Source: Ehretia macrophylla
Lineage: Eukaryota; Streptophyta; Magnoliopsida; Boraginales; Ehretiaceae
DNA length: 64,000 nucleotides
Direction: 5' to 3'
Assembly: GCA_037974665.1 (NCBI GenBank)
Contig: CM075771.1
Location: forward strand, 40,284,425-40,348,424
The position numbers were made by a program, and so were the translations under genes. This document shows, piece after piece, positions 35,564 to 47,228 of the stretch. Below the pieces are notes generated by a model that saw only the letters and a list, made by a program, of their open reading frames with translations, was not told the DNA's origin and made no database searches. Positions within the stretch are counted from its first letter, which is position 1. Every line of letters starts with the position of its first letter.

Positions 35564-35682
35564 GGGTACGATCATATCAGCACTAATGCACCGGATCCCA
35601 TCAGAACTCCAAAGTTAAGCATGCTTAGGCGAAAGTAGTACTAGGATGGGTGACCCCATAAGAAGTCCTCGTGTTGCACCCC
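35564..35682 (+). rRNA. 5S rRNA: 5S rRNA gene
   Basis: Changes: G5A, C14T, G48A, G58A, G64A, G70A, C95A, G97A, G98A. Upstream motif CAAAATG lacks the TATA-like core. Mostly G to A. Confidence 0.94.
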
Positions 35683-36240
35683 CCTTTTCAATTTTTTTTC
35701 CTCCGGTTAGGGTTGCCAAGATACTTTATCCACCACATTTATATTATCAAATCCCATGGCATCTTGGGCAAGAAAACGTCGCTTCAAGTGGAGGCTCGGC
35801 CTGCAAACCGAGGGCGTAGGGCTTGTGACCAGGTCTCCGTCGCTACGGTGCCCAAAACTTTTGATCCGTAAGTAGTTACGCGGCGCACAACATACTGTTG
35901 GAAAGCACTTCGAGAGCTCTACGACGGGGGCAGCTAGCTCGCTCGCTGTGCCTTTTTTGGAGACCAAAATCAAAGGTTTTCATCAGTTTCAGGCCACTTT
36001 TCTAATTTTGCTATGTTTTTTCTTCCCGTATCGTACGTCGTGAGCTGTTAAAAGGACGACAGCCTTACTCGCGGGACATTAGAGGGCCCTACAATGCGTC
36101 GATATCTCGTCTTGCGAGGATGCTGGGTTGTTGAAGTGGATGGGTTGTCGTTAAGCCCATTGGGCCTTCTGAATGGGCGATCTCTCTAGGCTGGGACTGT
36201 GAACCGTTAACACATAAAGGAATTGGGCCATCAACATGAC

Positions 36241-36359
36241 GGGTGCGATCATACCAGCACTAATGCACCTGATCCCATCAGAACTTTGAAGTTAAGCGTG
36301 TTTGGGCGAGAGTAGTACTATGATGGGTGACCCCCTAGGAAGTCCTCGTGTTGCACTCG
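36241..36359 (+). rRNA. 5S rRNA: 5S rRNA gene
   Basis: Changes: G30T, C46T, C47T, C61T, G81T, G97A, C117T. Next gene 660 bp on because 17 bp of spacer are missing. Confidence 0.95.
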
Positions 36360-36900
36360 CCTTTTAAATTTTTTTTTCCTCTAGTTAGGGTTGCAAGGAT
36401 ACTTTATCCACCACATTTCTATTATCGAATCCCACGGCACCTCGGGCAAGACAACTTCGCTTCACGTGGAGGCTGGGCCAGCAAACCGAGGGCGTAGGGC
36501 TTATCACCAGGTCTCCTTCGTTTCGGTGCCCATAACTTTTGATCCGTAAGGAGTTACGCAGCGTGAAGCATACCGTTGGAAAGCTCTCCGAGAGCTCACC
36601 GAAGGGTGTGGCCAGCTTGCTCGTTGTGCCCTTTTTTGGAGCCCAAAATCGAACATTTTTCTCAGTTTCGGGTCACTTTCCTTTTTTCTCTCTGTTTTTC
36701 CATCCCGGATTGTACGTCGTGTGCTGTTAAAAGGACGACAACCTTAATCTACAATGCGTCGATATCTCGTCTTGCGAGGATGCTGGGTTGTTGAAGCGGA
36801 TGGGTTGTCGTTAAGCCCATTGGGCCTTCTGAATGGGCCATCTTTCTAGGCTAGGACTGTGAACCGTTAACACATAAAGGAATTGTGCCCTCAACATGAC

Positions 36901-37019
36901 TGGTGCGATCATACCAGCACTAATGCACCAGATCCCATCAAAACTCCGAAGTTAAGCATGCTTGGGCGAGAGTAGTACTAGGATAGGTGACCCCTTGAGA
37001 AGTCCTTGTGTTGCACCCC
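36901..37019 (+). rRNA. 5S rRNA: 5S rRNA gene
   Basis: Changes: G1T, G30A, G41A, G58A, G85A, C95T, G98A, C107T. Duplicate of 34887 without its deletion. Confidence 0.95.
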
Positions 37020-37577
37020 CGTTTTCAATTTTTTTTCCTCCGGTTAGGGTTGCCAAGATACTTTATCCACCACATTTCTATTATCGAATCCCACGGCACC
37101 TTGGGCAAGATAACTTCGCTTCACGTGGAGGCTGGGCCCGCAAACCGAGGGCGTAGGGCTTGTGACCAGGTCTCCGTCACTCCGGTGCCCATAACTTTTG
37201 ATCCGTAAGGAGTTACGTGGCGCACAACATACCGTTGAAAAGCACTTCGAGAGCTCTACGACGGGGGTAGCTAGCTCGCTCGCTGTGCCTTTTTTGGAGA
37301 CCAAAATCAAACGTTTTCATCACTTTCAGGCCACTTTTCTAATTTTGCTCTATTTTTTTGTCCCGTATCGTACGTCGTGAGCTGTTTAAAGGACGACAAC
37401 CTTACCCGCTAGACATTAGAGGGCCCTACAATGCGTTGATATCTCATCTTGCGAGGATGGTGGGTTGTTTAAGCGGATGGGATGTCGTTAAGCCCATTGG
37501 GCCTTCTAAATAGGCCATCTCTCTAGGCTGGGACTGTGAACCGTTAACACAAAATGGAATTGTGCCCTCAACATGAC

Positions 37578-37696
37578 GGGTACGATCATACCAGCACTAA
37601 TGCACCGGATCCCATTAGAACTTCGAAGTTAAGCATGCTTGGGCGAGAGTAGTACTAGGATGGGTGACCCCCTAAGAAGTCCTCGTGTTGCACCCC
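37578..37696 (+). rRNA. 5S rRNA: 5S rRNA gene
   Basis: Changes: G5A, C39T, C46T, G58A, G97A, G98A. Shares the CAAAATG upstream motif with 35564. Confidence 0.95.
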
Positions 37697-38254
37697 CCTT
37701 TTCAATTTTTTTTCCTCCGGTTAGGGTTGCCAGGATACTTTATCCACCACATTTATATTATCAAATCCCATGGCCTCTTGGCCAAGAAAACTTCGCTTCA
37801 AGTGGAGGCTGGGCCTGCAAACCGAGGGCGAAGGGCTTGTGACCAGGTCTTCGTCGCTCCGATGCCCAAAACTTTTGATTAGTAAGTAGTTACGCGGCGC
37901 ACAACATACTGTTGGAAAGCACTTCGAGAGCTCTACGACTGGGGCAGCTAGCTCGCTCGCTGTGCCTTTTTTGGAGACCAAAATCAAAGGTTTTCATCAG
38001 TTTCAGGCAACTTTTCTAATTTTGCTCTATTTTTTCTTCCCGTATCGTACGTCGTGAGCTGTTAAAAGGACGACAGCCTTACTCGCGGGACATTAGAGGG
38101 CCCTACAATGCGTCGATATCTCGTCTTGCGAGGATGCTGGGTTGTTGAAGTGGATGGGTTGTCGTTAAGCCCATTGGGCCTTCTGAATGGGCGATCTCTC
38201 TAGGCTGGGACTGTGAACCGTTAACACATAAAGGAATTGGGCCATCAACATGAC

Positions 38255-38373
38255 GGGTGCGATCATACCAGCGCTAATGCACCTGATCCCATCAGAACTT
38301 CGAAGTTAAGCGTGCTTGGGCGAGAGTAGTACTATGATGGGTGACCCCCTAGGAAGTTCTCGTGTTGTACTCG
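38255..38373 (+). rRNA. 5S rRNA: 5S rRNA gene
   Basis: Changes: A19G, G30T, C46T, G81T, G97A, C104T, C114T, C117T. Duplicate of 36241. Confidence 0.95.
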
Positions 38374-38933
38374 CCTTTTAAATTTTTTTTTCCTCCGGTT
38401 AGGGTTGCAAGGATACTTTATCCACCACATTTCTATTATCGAATCCCACGGCACCTTGGGCAAGATAACTTCGCTTCACGTGGAGGCTGGGCCAGCAAAC
38501 TGAGGGCGTAGGGCTTATCACCAGGTCTCCTTCGTTCAGGTGCCCATAAATTTTGATCCGTAAGGAGTTACACGGCGTGCAGCAGACCGTTGGAAAGCTC
38601 TCCGAGAGCTCACCGAAGGGTGTGGCCAGCTTGCTCGTTGTGCCCTTTTTTTGAGCCCAAAATCGAACATTTTTCTCAGTTTCAGGTCACTTTTCTTTTT
38701 TATCTCTATTTTTCCATCCCGGATCGTACGTTGTGTGTTGTTAAAAGGACGACAACCTTACTCGCCGGACATTAGAGGGCCCTACAACGTGCCGATATCT
38801 CGTCTTGCGAGGATGCTGGGTTGTTGAAGCGGATGGGTTGTCGTTAAGCCCATTGGGCCTGCTGAATGGGTCATCTCTCTAGGCTGGGACTTTGAACCGT
38901 TAACACATAAAGGAATTGTGCCCTCAACATGAT

Positions 38934-39052
38934 GGGTACGATCATACCAGCACTAATGCACCGGATCCCATCAGAACTCTGAATTTAAGTATGCTTGGGC
39001 TAGAGTAGTACTAGGATGGTTGACCCCCTACGAAGTCCTCGTGTTGCACCAC
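38934..39052 (+). rRNA. 5S rRNA: 5S rRNA gene, many changes
   Basis: Changes: G5A, C47T, G51T, C57T, G58A, G68T, G87T, G97A, G98C, C118A. A box, intermediate element and C box all altered; probably inactive. T at -1. Confidence 0.93.
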
Positions 39053-39610
39053 CCTTTTCAATTTTTTTTTCCTCCGGTTAGGGTTGCCAAGATACTTTAT
39101 CCACCAGATTTCTATTATTGAATCCCACTGCACCTTGGGTAAGACAACTTCGCTTCACGTGGAGGCTGGGCCCGCAAACCGAGGGTGTAGTTCTAGTGAC
39201 CAGGTCTCCGTCGCTCCGATGTCCATAACTTTTTATCTGTAAGGAGTTATGCAGCGCACAGCATACCGTTGGAAAGCACTTCGAGAGCTCTACGATGGGG
39301 GTAGCTAGCTTGCTCGCTATGCCCTTTTTGGAGCCAAAAATTGAAAGTTTTCATCAGTTTTGGGCCACTTTTATAATTTAGCTCTATTTTTCTGTCCTGG
39401 ATCGTACGTCGTGAGCTGTTAAAAGGACGACAACCTTACTCACGGAAAATTAGAGGGCCCTACAATGTGTTGATATCTCGTCTTGCGAGGATGCTGGGTT
39501 GTGGAAGTAGATGGGTTGTCGTTAAGCCCATTGGGCCTTCTGAATGGGCCATCCTCTAGGCTGGGACTGTGAACCGTTAACACATAAAGGAATTGTGCCC
39601 TCAACATGAC

Positions 39611-39729
39611 GGGTGCGATCATACCAGCACTAATGCACCGGATCCCATCAGAACTCCGAAATTAAGCGTGCTTGGGCGAGAGTAGTTCTACGATGGGTGA
39701 CCCCCTTGGAAGTCCTCGTGTTGCACCCC
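39611..39729 (+). rRNA. 5S rRNA: 5S rRNA gene
   Basis: Changes: G51A (A box), A77T, G81C (C box), G97T. Confidence 0.96.
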
Positions 39730-40286
39730 CATTTTCAATTTTTTTTCCTCCGGTTAGGGTTGCCAAGATACTTTATCCACCACATTTCTATTATCGAATC
39801 CCACGGCCCCTTGGGCAAGACAACTTCGCTTCACGTAGTGGCTGGGCCAGCAAACCGAGGGCGTAGGGCTTGTGACCAGGTCTCCTTCGCTTCGGTGCCC
39901 ATAACTTTTGATCTGTAAGGAGTTACGCGGCGCACAGCACACAGTTGGAAAGCTCTCCGAGAGCTCTACGACAGGGCAGCCAGCTTGCTTGCTCTACCAT
40001 TTTTGGAGCCCAAAATCGAACGTTTTTATCAGTTTCGGGCCACTTTTCTTTTTTAGCTCTCTTTTTCCGTCCTAGATCGTACGTCGTGAGCTGTTAAAAG
40101 GACAACAACCTTACTTGCGGGACATTAGAGGGCCCTACAATGCATCGATATCACTTCTTGTGCGGATGCTAGGTTGTTGAAGGGGATGGGTTGTTGTTAA
40201 GCCCATTGGGCCTTCCGAATGGGCCATCTCTCTAGACTAGGACTGTGAACCGTTAACACATAAAGGAATTGTGCCCTCAACATGAC

Positions 40287-40405
40287 GGGAGTGATCATAC
40301 CAGCACTAATGCACCGGATCCCATCAGAACTCCGAAGTTAAGAGTGCTTGGGTGAAAGTAGTACTAGGATGGGTGACCCCCTGGGAAGTCATTGTGTTGC
40401 ACCCC
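40287..40405 (+). rRNA. 5S rRNA: 5S rRNA gene
   Basis: Changes: T4A, C6T, C57A, C67T, G70A, C105A, C107T. T4A opens a helix I pair. Confidence 0.95.
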
Positions 40406-40963
40406 CCTTCTAAATTTTTTTTCCTACGGTTAGGGTTGCCAAGATACTTTATCCACCACATTTCTATTATTGAATCCCACGGCACCTTGGGCAAGACAAC
40501 TTCGCTTCACGAGGAGACTGGGCCAGCAAACCGAGGGCGTAGGGCTTCTGACCAGGTCTCCGTCGCTCTGGTGCCCATAACTTTTGATCCGTAAGGAGTT
40601 ACGCAGCGCACAGCATACCGTTGAAAAGCTCTTCGAAAGCTCTACGACGGGAGCAACTAGCTTGCTTGCTATGCCCTTTTTGGAGTCCAGAATCAAACGT
40701 TTTCATCAGTTTCGGTCCACTTTTCTAATTTAGCTCTATTTTTCTATCCCGGATCATACGTCGTGAGCTGTTAAAAGGATGACAACCTTACTCGCTGGAC
40801 ATTAGAGGGCCCTATAACACGTCGATATCATGTCTTGCGAGAATGCTACGTTGTTGAAGTGGATGGGTTGTTGTTAAGCCCTTTGGGCCATCTGAATGGG
40901 CCATCTCTCTAGGTTGGGACTATGAACCGTTAACACATAAAGGAATTGTGTCCTTAACATGAT

Positions 40964-41082
40964 GGGTGCGATCATACCAGCACTAATGCACTGGATCCCA
41001 TCAGAACTCCGAAGTTAAGCGTGCTTGAGCGAGAGTAGTACTCGGATGGGTGACCCCCTGGGAAGTTTTCGTGTTGCACCCC
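40964..41082 (+). rRNA. 5S rRNA: 5S rRNA gene with TTTT near its 3' end
   Basis: Changes: C29T, G65A, A80C, C104T, C105T. Nucleotides 103-106 now read TTTT, a potential Pol III stop about 12 nt before the normal end. Its duplicate at 42319 lacks this. T at -1. Confidence 0.94.
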
Positions 41083-41641
41083 CCTTTTCAATTTTTTTTC
41101 CTCCGGTTAGGATTTCCAAGATACTTTATCCACCACATTTCTTTTATCAAATCCCATGGCACCTTGGGCAAGACAACTTCGCTTCACGTGGAGGCTGGGC
41201 CAGCAAACCGAGGGCGTAGGGCTTGTGACCAGGTCTCCTTCGCTCCGGTGCCCATAACTTTTGATCCGTAAGGAGTTACGCGGCTCACAGCATACCATTG
41301 GAAAGATCTCCGAGAGCTCTACTATAAGGGCAGCCAGCTTGCTCGTTGTGCCCTTTTTTGGAGCCCAAAATCGAACGTTTTCATCAGTTTCGGGCCACTT
41401 TTCTTTCTTAGCTCTCTTTTTCCGTCCTAGATCGTACGTCGTGAGCTGTTAAAAGGACAACAACCTTACTTGCGGGACATTAGAGGGCCCTACAATGCAT
41501 TGATATCTCTTCTTGCGCGGATGCTGGGTTGTTGAAGCGGATGGGTTGTTGTTAAGCCCATTGGGCCTTCCTAATGGGCCATCTCTCTAGACTAGGACTG
41601 TGAACCGTTAACACATAAAGGAATTGTGCCGTCAACATGAC

Positions 41642-41760
41642 GGGAGTGATCATACCAGCACTAATGCACCGGATCCCATCAGAACTCCGAAGTTAAGAGT
41701 GCTTGGGTGAGAGTAGTACTAGGATGGGTGACCCCCTGGGAAGTCGTTGTGTTGCACCCC
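41642..41760 (+). rRNA. 5S rRNA: 5S rRNA gene
   Basis: Changes: T4A, C6T, C57A, C67T, C105G, C107T. Duplicate of 40287. Confidence 0.95.
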
Positions 41761-42318
41761 CCTTTTAAATCTTTTTTCCTACGGTTAGGGTTGCCAAGAT
41801 ACTTTATCCACCACATTTCTATTATCGAATCCCACGGCACCTTGGGCAAGACAACTTCGCTTCACGAGGAGACTGGGCCAGCAAACCGAGGGGGTAGGGC
41901 TTGTGACCAGGTCTCCGTCGCTTCGGTGCCCATAACTTTTTATCCGTAAGGAGTTACGCAGCGCACAGCATACCGTTGGAAAGCTCTTCGAAAGCTCTAC
42001 GACGGGGGCAACTAGCTTGCTTGCTATGCCCTTTTTGGAGTCCAGAATCGAACGTTTTCATTAGTTTCGGTCCACTTTTCTAATTTAGCTCTATTTTTCT
42101 ATCCCGGATCGTACGTCGTGAGCTGTTAAAAGGATGATAACCTTACTCGCTGGACATTAGAAGGCCCTACAACAAGTCAATATCATGTCTTGCGAGGATG
42201 CTACGTTGTTGAAGCGGATGGGTTGTTGTTAAGCCCTTTGGGCCATCTGAATGGGCCATCTCTCTAGGCTGGGACTGTGAACCGTTAACACATAAAGGAA
42301 TTGTGTCCTCAACATGAT

Positions 42319-42437
42319 GGGTGCGATCATACCAGCACTAATGCACTGGATCCCATCAGAACTCCGAAGTTAAGCGTGCTTGGGCGAGAGTAGTACTCGG
42401 ATGGGTGACCCCCTGGGAAGTCCTCATGTTGCACTGC
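42319..42437 (+). rRNA. 5S rRNA: 5S rRNA gene
   Basis: Changes: C29T, A80C, G108A, C117T, C118G. T at -1. Last intact gene before the retrotransposon. Confidence 0.95.
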
Positions 42438-42995
42438 CCTTTTCAATTTTTTTTCCTCCGGTTAGGATTTCCAAGAAACTTTATCTACCACATTTCTTTT
42501 ATTGAATCCCACGGCACCTTGGGCAAGGCAACTTCGCTTCACGTGGAGGCTGGGCCAGCAAACTGAGGGCGTAGGGCTTGTGACCAGGTCTCCTTCGCTC
42601 CGGTGCCCATAACTTTTGATCCGTAAGGAGTTACGCGGCGCACAGCATACCGTTGGAAAGATCTCCGAGAGCTCTACTATGGGGGCAGCCAGCTTGCTCG
42701 TTGTGCCCTTTTTTGGAGCCCAAAATCGAACGTTTTCATCAGTTTCGGGCCACTTTTCTTTTTAGCTCTTTTTTTCTGTCCCGGATCGTACGTCATGAGC
42801 TGTTAAAAGGACGACAACCTTACTCGCGGGACAATAGAGGGCCTTACAACGCGTCGATATCTCATCCTGCGAGGATGCTGGGTTGTTGAAGCGGATGGGT
42901 TGTCGTTAGGCCCATTGGGCTTTCTGAATGGGCCATCTCTCTAGGCTGGGTCTGTGAACCGTTAACACATAAAGGAATTGTGCCCTCAACATGAC

Positions 42996-43086
42996 GGGTG
43001 CGATCATACCAGCACTAATGCACCGGATCCCATCAGAACTCTAAAGTTAAGCGTGCTTGGGCGAGAGTAGTACTAGGATGGGTGAC
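42996..43086 (+). pseudogene. 5S rRNA gene split by retrotransposon, 5' part
   Basis: Nucleotides 1-91 with C47T and G48A, cut immediately after the C box core GGGTGAC. Promoter flank intact, so Pol III initiation may still be possible and would read into the LTR. The gene is broken as a source of 5S rRNA. Confidence 0.96.
43082..43086. repeat. Target-site duplication GTGAC, left copy
   Basis: These are the last five bases of the 5S gene fragment before the element, equal to gene nt 87-91. The matching copy is at 54278-54282. Five-base duplications are usual for LTR retrotransposon integrases. Confidence 0.93.
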
Positions 43087-43094
43087 TATGAGGC

Positions 43095-43570
43095 CCGACC
43101 CCGATTAACGTGTCGTACCTCGATTTGTGTGCCTTAGACCTAGAACTATATGGCTGACCTTGGATTACGTATCCTGTCTTGATTTTCGTGCATGTCTCAT
43201 CGTACTTCCCTTGACCTAGAATTGTGTGCCCTAATCCTCGATATACGTACGATACCTAGATAAATGCGCCATGACCTAGTTTTATGTGCGAGACCTCAAT
43301 TTGCGTGTGTGTCTTCGTTTCGTGTGCATTAACCTTGAACTGCATGCTTTAACCTAGGTTTAAGAGTCGTACCTCGATTTACGTGCATTGCATTGACTTA
43401 CGTGTCTTGTATTGGTTTACGTACATTTACCTAGGGTTGCGTGCATTTGCATTAGAATCTGTGCATTTATCTTGAAGTACGTTCATTAGTCTTGAAGTTC
43501 GTGTCTTACCTCGTAGTTCGTGTCTACCTCGTAATTCGTGCTTTAGACCTAGGAATCCGTGCCACCACGT
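43095..43570. repeat. Quasi-periodic motif field at the head of the 5' LTR
   Basis: A degenerate motif of roughly 19-22 bp built around 'ccttgaattacgtgc/ttagacctagaa' recurs many times, for example CTTGAAGTACGTTCATTAGT followed by CTTGAAGTTCGTGTCTTACC. An exact 19-bp extra copy near 43506-43524 is absent from the 3' LTR, showing the field still changes by unit gain or loss. Confidence 0.65.
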
Positions 43571-44280
43571 TAATCAAGAAAGAATCCTATACAATCCACT
43601 AACCAATATTATATTCCTAATTCAAATCTCTACAAAACCCACTAACTATAAAATATTCTATTCTACCCAACATTCTCTTACACATGTCATAACTTTTGCT
43701 TATCCTAGACACTTTAAACTAAACCTATGCACTTCTCTCTCTCTCCTCACATGCCTAAACACTATTTTAATGCAACCAATTCAGATTTTTAGCATACTAC
43801 ACGTTTTTTTGACACTACATGCACAATTCAAAGTCAAACAAGACCATACATGCATATAAGTGTTCATTTTATATACTAAAGCACTCCTAAACCCTAGACC
43901 ACCTTTTTGCTAACTCCCAAGCACTCCTCTTGCACTCCTAATCCACCTAAGCACCCTTAGATTATAGTATATTCAAGACAAGGCAGAATTCTGCCCACAA
44001 CAACAAACACCACACGATTAAACCTAGTCAAACCCCTAGACAAGCTCTTACACACACTCTAACCCCAATGCTCCTTTTTCCTAAGCCCTAAACTACCCCA
44101 TGATTATTCCCCTACACCTCACACACTCCCAAGAAGCATATTTTTCAGATTTGAAGTCCCAAGAACCGTTGCAAACAAGGCCAATTCAGCCAAGGCCATA
44201 CAATCAAAACTAGACAACAATAAATCACTAGTTTCATTCTCTTTTGTTGTCTTCTCTCTCATAGCCTTAGCTCTCAAAAT

Positions 44281-44292
44281 CTCTCTCTCTCT
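44281..44292. repeat. (CT)6 microsatellite, 5' LTR
   Basis: Short CT run; the 3' LTR has eight units at the same place. Confidence 0.85.
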
Positions 44293-45850
44293 CCACGATT
44301 TCTCACTGCCTCTTGCACTTAAGAGGCTGACCAAACCATTTAGCCAAGGTAGGAGGCCTCCAAGACCCGAGCAAGCAAGCTACTACACGGCACAAACTCA
44401 TCTAGGGCTATCCACGGCTTAGGTAAGGTTTCCTTGTTTCCTTTTATGTTCCTTTCTATTTCTCTTGGATATAAGCTCATACATGTCTTCCATAGTCATT
44501 ATCAAAGTCAAAGATTAAGGTAGAGGCAAGGAAAGGCACGCTCAAAGCAAGAACCAAGCACTTAGGGCACACCGAGCCATTTTCACAAGCATTTGTGCAT
44601 CTTCTTGTTGAATTGCAAAGGTGAGGGTTAAAACCATTTGAAAACTCTTTAAAAACTCACATGCATGCTCATAAATGTTTTTATTTGCTTCTGTAATTGA
44701 GATATATGGTCGTTCATAAGCTTAAACAACCATGCATGGCAAGATCTTGGCTTGAAAATGATGCTAGGTGAAGTCGAAATGGATGACAGCTCTCTGACCA
44801 GTCTGTTCGAGGTAAGTTAGCTAAGCAAATGATATTGAAATTCTTGAAAATTGGTGGGTGACTAGTTTGGACAGTTTTGAACATTTTTCCCAGAAATAGG
44901 CCGAAGCTAATTTTGACTCTATGGTCCTCAAAATGGCAAATCATTAAAATGTGACCAAATCTGGAAATCTGGAAAAATGAATCAGGTTTTGGCAGATGCA
45001 CTGACCTTGTGGAACGAACCATATTTTACCTAGTAAATGTTGTCCAAAATGCATGAAAATTGGTGTGCTGCTAGATTTTTTAGTTCTTGACAACTTTGTC
45101 AGAAATGGACCAAGGCTAAAACGGAACCTAAGGACCTCAAAAATGATAATTTCGGAAAAGTATGCAAATCTGGACAGTTTTGAGCTATTCCACTGTTTGG
45201 GAAATATTTAATGATCCCGAACTCCAATTGATGCACGGTTTGTTTCTGATTTTAGTTAACTTATTAAGCTTTAATTTGACATCTTATTCACTGGATTTGG
45301 AGATTGTTTGGTTATCCTATTGATTGTGAGAAAACAGCCTATTGCAGTAAAGGTTTCACTCAGCTATATGCTTGGAAAATTGATATAACCTCTCTTGTGG
45401 TACTAATTGCTTGGAATTGTGGTGTTGGAATGTTGTGTGGACTGTTTTGGGTACTTGAGGATGTTTGAATTGAATGATGCATGACTTGAGAATGATTTTG
45501 AGTTGACTTAGGGTTTAATCACGCGGTTAAGCATGAAACGGAAACCCTAATGACTAGGTAGTCTTGCTAAGTGTTGATCATTTGGATATTGTGTGGAAAT
45601 TATATGCTTAGTGGGCTGCCCGTTAATGTCTTATAACTTCAAATGTGATTTTGACCATTGCATGTTGATAAATAAGCTTTTCTTGCACCCGAACCCATGA
45701 TTGATGTCATTGCATGTTGAATAATCTTATCACTTGATTACGTGAACTTTGAAATGGGTTATATGGCTTGACTTGCATGTGTTACATGACTGCCCGTTTA
45801 ATGTTCATATGACTCTATGTGTTCTACAAGTAAAATTTTATGTCAACCAT

Positions 45851-46035
45851 GCCTCATTCGTTTACTTGGCAATATGTGATCTTGAAATTGTCCGGAGGCA
45901 ACCTACTTTGTTGTCCTCCTACTGTGATATATTACCTGTTTTATCGTGCCCTGCCTGTTTACTTGGTCAATGTGCAATCTTATGACTGTCCGGAGGCAAC
46001 CTACTTTGTTGTCCTCCTACTGTGATATATTACCT
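45851..46035. repeat. 97-bp tandem duplication in the 5' LTR
   Basis: TTTACTTGG starts at 45861 and again at 45958. Each copy continues through GTCCGGAGGCAACCTACTTT and TCCTCCTACTGTGATATATT. The GTCCGGAGG/TCCTCCTAC pair within each copy could fold locally. Confidence 0.9.
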
Positions 46036-47228
46036 ATCATAAATGTGCATTGCATACAAGGTTGCAACCTTTCCTGTCGGCATGGTAGTGATCATGCATG
46101 CCGGGCGGCATCGGGCTTGCTGGTGTTACCGTGACCACCATGGTCCCATTCCCTCTCTCGCTTGGGGGCTAGACTTCCTCGGAGAGTTGGGTCGTAGGCT
46201 TTCGGGGTACATCCGGAGTACACCCACCTGGTGTGTTTTGGGGAATGATTTGAAGTCGGCCACAACTTCTGATTCTGAAACTGATCTGAGAGCAAAAGCT
46301 CGACGTATCCTTTTTATTATGTGTATAAGTACTCCCGCTTGGATCCTAGAGAACCTCGGAGAGGAAAGATCGGTATTCTTGTATTTCTGTACTTGTATTT
46401 CTGTTGTATTCATGTTTGAGAAAGGGATTTTCATAAGTTTAATCGAAAAATGAGTTTCAAAACGTATTTCTCGTTCCCCCTTGCTGAGTTCATAAGGACT
46501 CACCCTCTTTTTTTATCACAGGTGAAGAAGAACAGGTACAGGTACCTGAGGATAACGTGCCTATCGATGATTCCTTGGAGTGATTTTTTGTCCCTACGTG
46601 CTTTTATGCTTTGCCTGAAAGTGGTTGCTATATGGATGTTGTATTTGATTGCAAACTACTCATTTCATTGATGTAAATGACCCCGTTGTAATTTGGGTCT
46701 AATTCTAGGATTGTACTATCTATAACCGGACGAACTTTTATTTGGTTGTTTGCTTTCGTTTTCTTAATTAGTAGTTATCATAGGCATTCAAACCACTAGA
46801 TGAACAATCAACTAAGTTAATTCTATCTAATTTCACTTAGGTGCTCATTTCCAAACTAAAGGATAATAGGTACTCGCCTGATAGGAAATTGACAAATAAA
46901 CGGGACATAGTTATCATGTTAGGCTTATTAACCAAATGAGACTTTCAAGATAAACTAGTAGGCAAATTGGTTGGTGACAAATAGGAGTCCTTAATGGAAT
47001 TGGATTGATGATTGGAATAATTGAGGCGTTTAGAGAATTAGGTCAAACCAAATAGCCCAATTACAGCCGTTATGCTGCCGATTTACCGAAAAATTTTGGA
47101 GTCTAGGATAAAACGTTAAGTGCTAAACCTTCTTGAACGATTAAGTACTTGAAAGGACTTGAATGTTTAGATCACACCCTAGTCTAACCTTTATAGACCG
47201 GGTTGGGGCGTGACACCTTATATTAGAA

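Larger units (their letters stand above)
34887..38933 (+). repeat. Three-unit (about 2014 bp) tandem duplication
   Basis: Genes 34887/36901, 35564/37578 and 36241/38255 are each 2014 bp apart and share rare variants within each pair (G1T with G41A and G85A; G5A with G58A; G30T with G81T). The spacers also match. The third unit of the first copy carries a 17-bp spacer deletion near 36750. Confidence 0.9.
40000..42700 (+). repeat. Two-unit (1355 bp) tandem duplication
   Basis: Genes 40287 and 41642 share T4A, C6T, C57A, C67T and C107T. Genes 40964 and 42319 share C29T and A80C. Both pairs are 1355 bp apart with matching spacers. The boundaries given are approximate. Confidence 0.85.
1..43086 (+). 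repeat. 5S rDNA tandem array, left segment
   Basis: Head-to-tail repeats of a 118-nt 5S rRNA gene and an approximately 559-bp spacer, all in the same orientation. The spacing between gene starts is mostly 675-679 bp. Known biology: plant 5S genes are transcribed by RNA polymerase III from internal elements (A box about nt 50-64, intermediate element about 67-72, C box about 80-97) helped by a TATA-like motif near -28 and C at -1; all are visible here. The array contains 63 full-length genes, one 5'-truncated gene, one deleted gene, and the 5' part of a gene split by a retrotransposon. Genes with A at nt 106 occur only left of about 28.3 kb, so this segment is made of spatially clustered subfamilies. 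The array runs off the left edge. Confidence 0.98.
43087..47215 (+). repeat. 5' LTR (4129 bp)
   Basis: Begins TATGAGGCCCGACC, the second base differing from the TG of the 3' LTR, and ends GGGGCGTGACA. It is collinear with 50164-54277. Over about 540 bp checked by eye (from 43561, against 50620 onward) I count three substitutions. It contains a 19-bp extra copy near 43506, a (CT)6 run versus (CT)8 in the partner, and a 97-bp tandem duplication. Open frames of up to 136 aa occur in both LTRs at matching positions only because the LTRs are copies; none shows a recognisable domain. Confidence 0.95.

Noticed and set aside
1-43086. CRISPR-like or satellite array
   Set aside because: The repeat is a recognisable eukaryotic 5S rRNA gene with Pol III signals, and the spacers are homologous to one another rather than unique.
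43867-43880. TTTTATATACTAAA as the LTR TATA box
   Set aside because: The long AT-rich LTR offers several equally good candidates and there is no transcript start or partner element to choose between them.
46043-46453. 136-codon frame in the 5' LTR, with a matching one at 53105-53515
   Set aside because: The two copies agree only because the LTRs are copies. There is no recognisable domain, an overlapping 125-codon frame lies on the other strand, and the region is LTR rather than interior.
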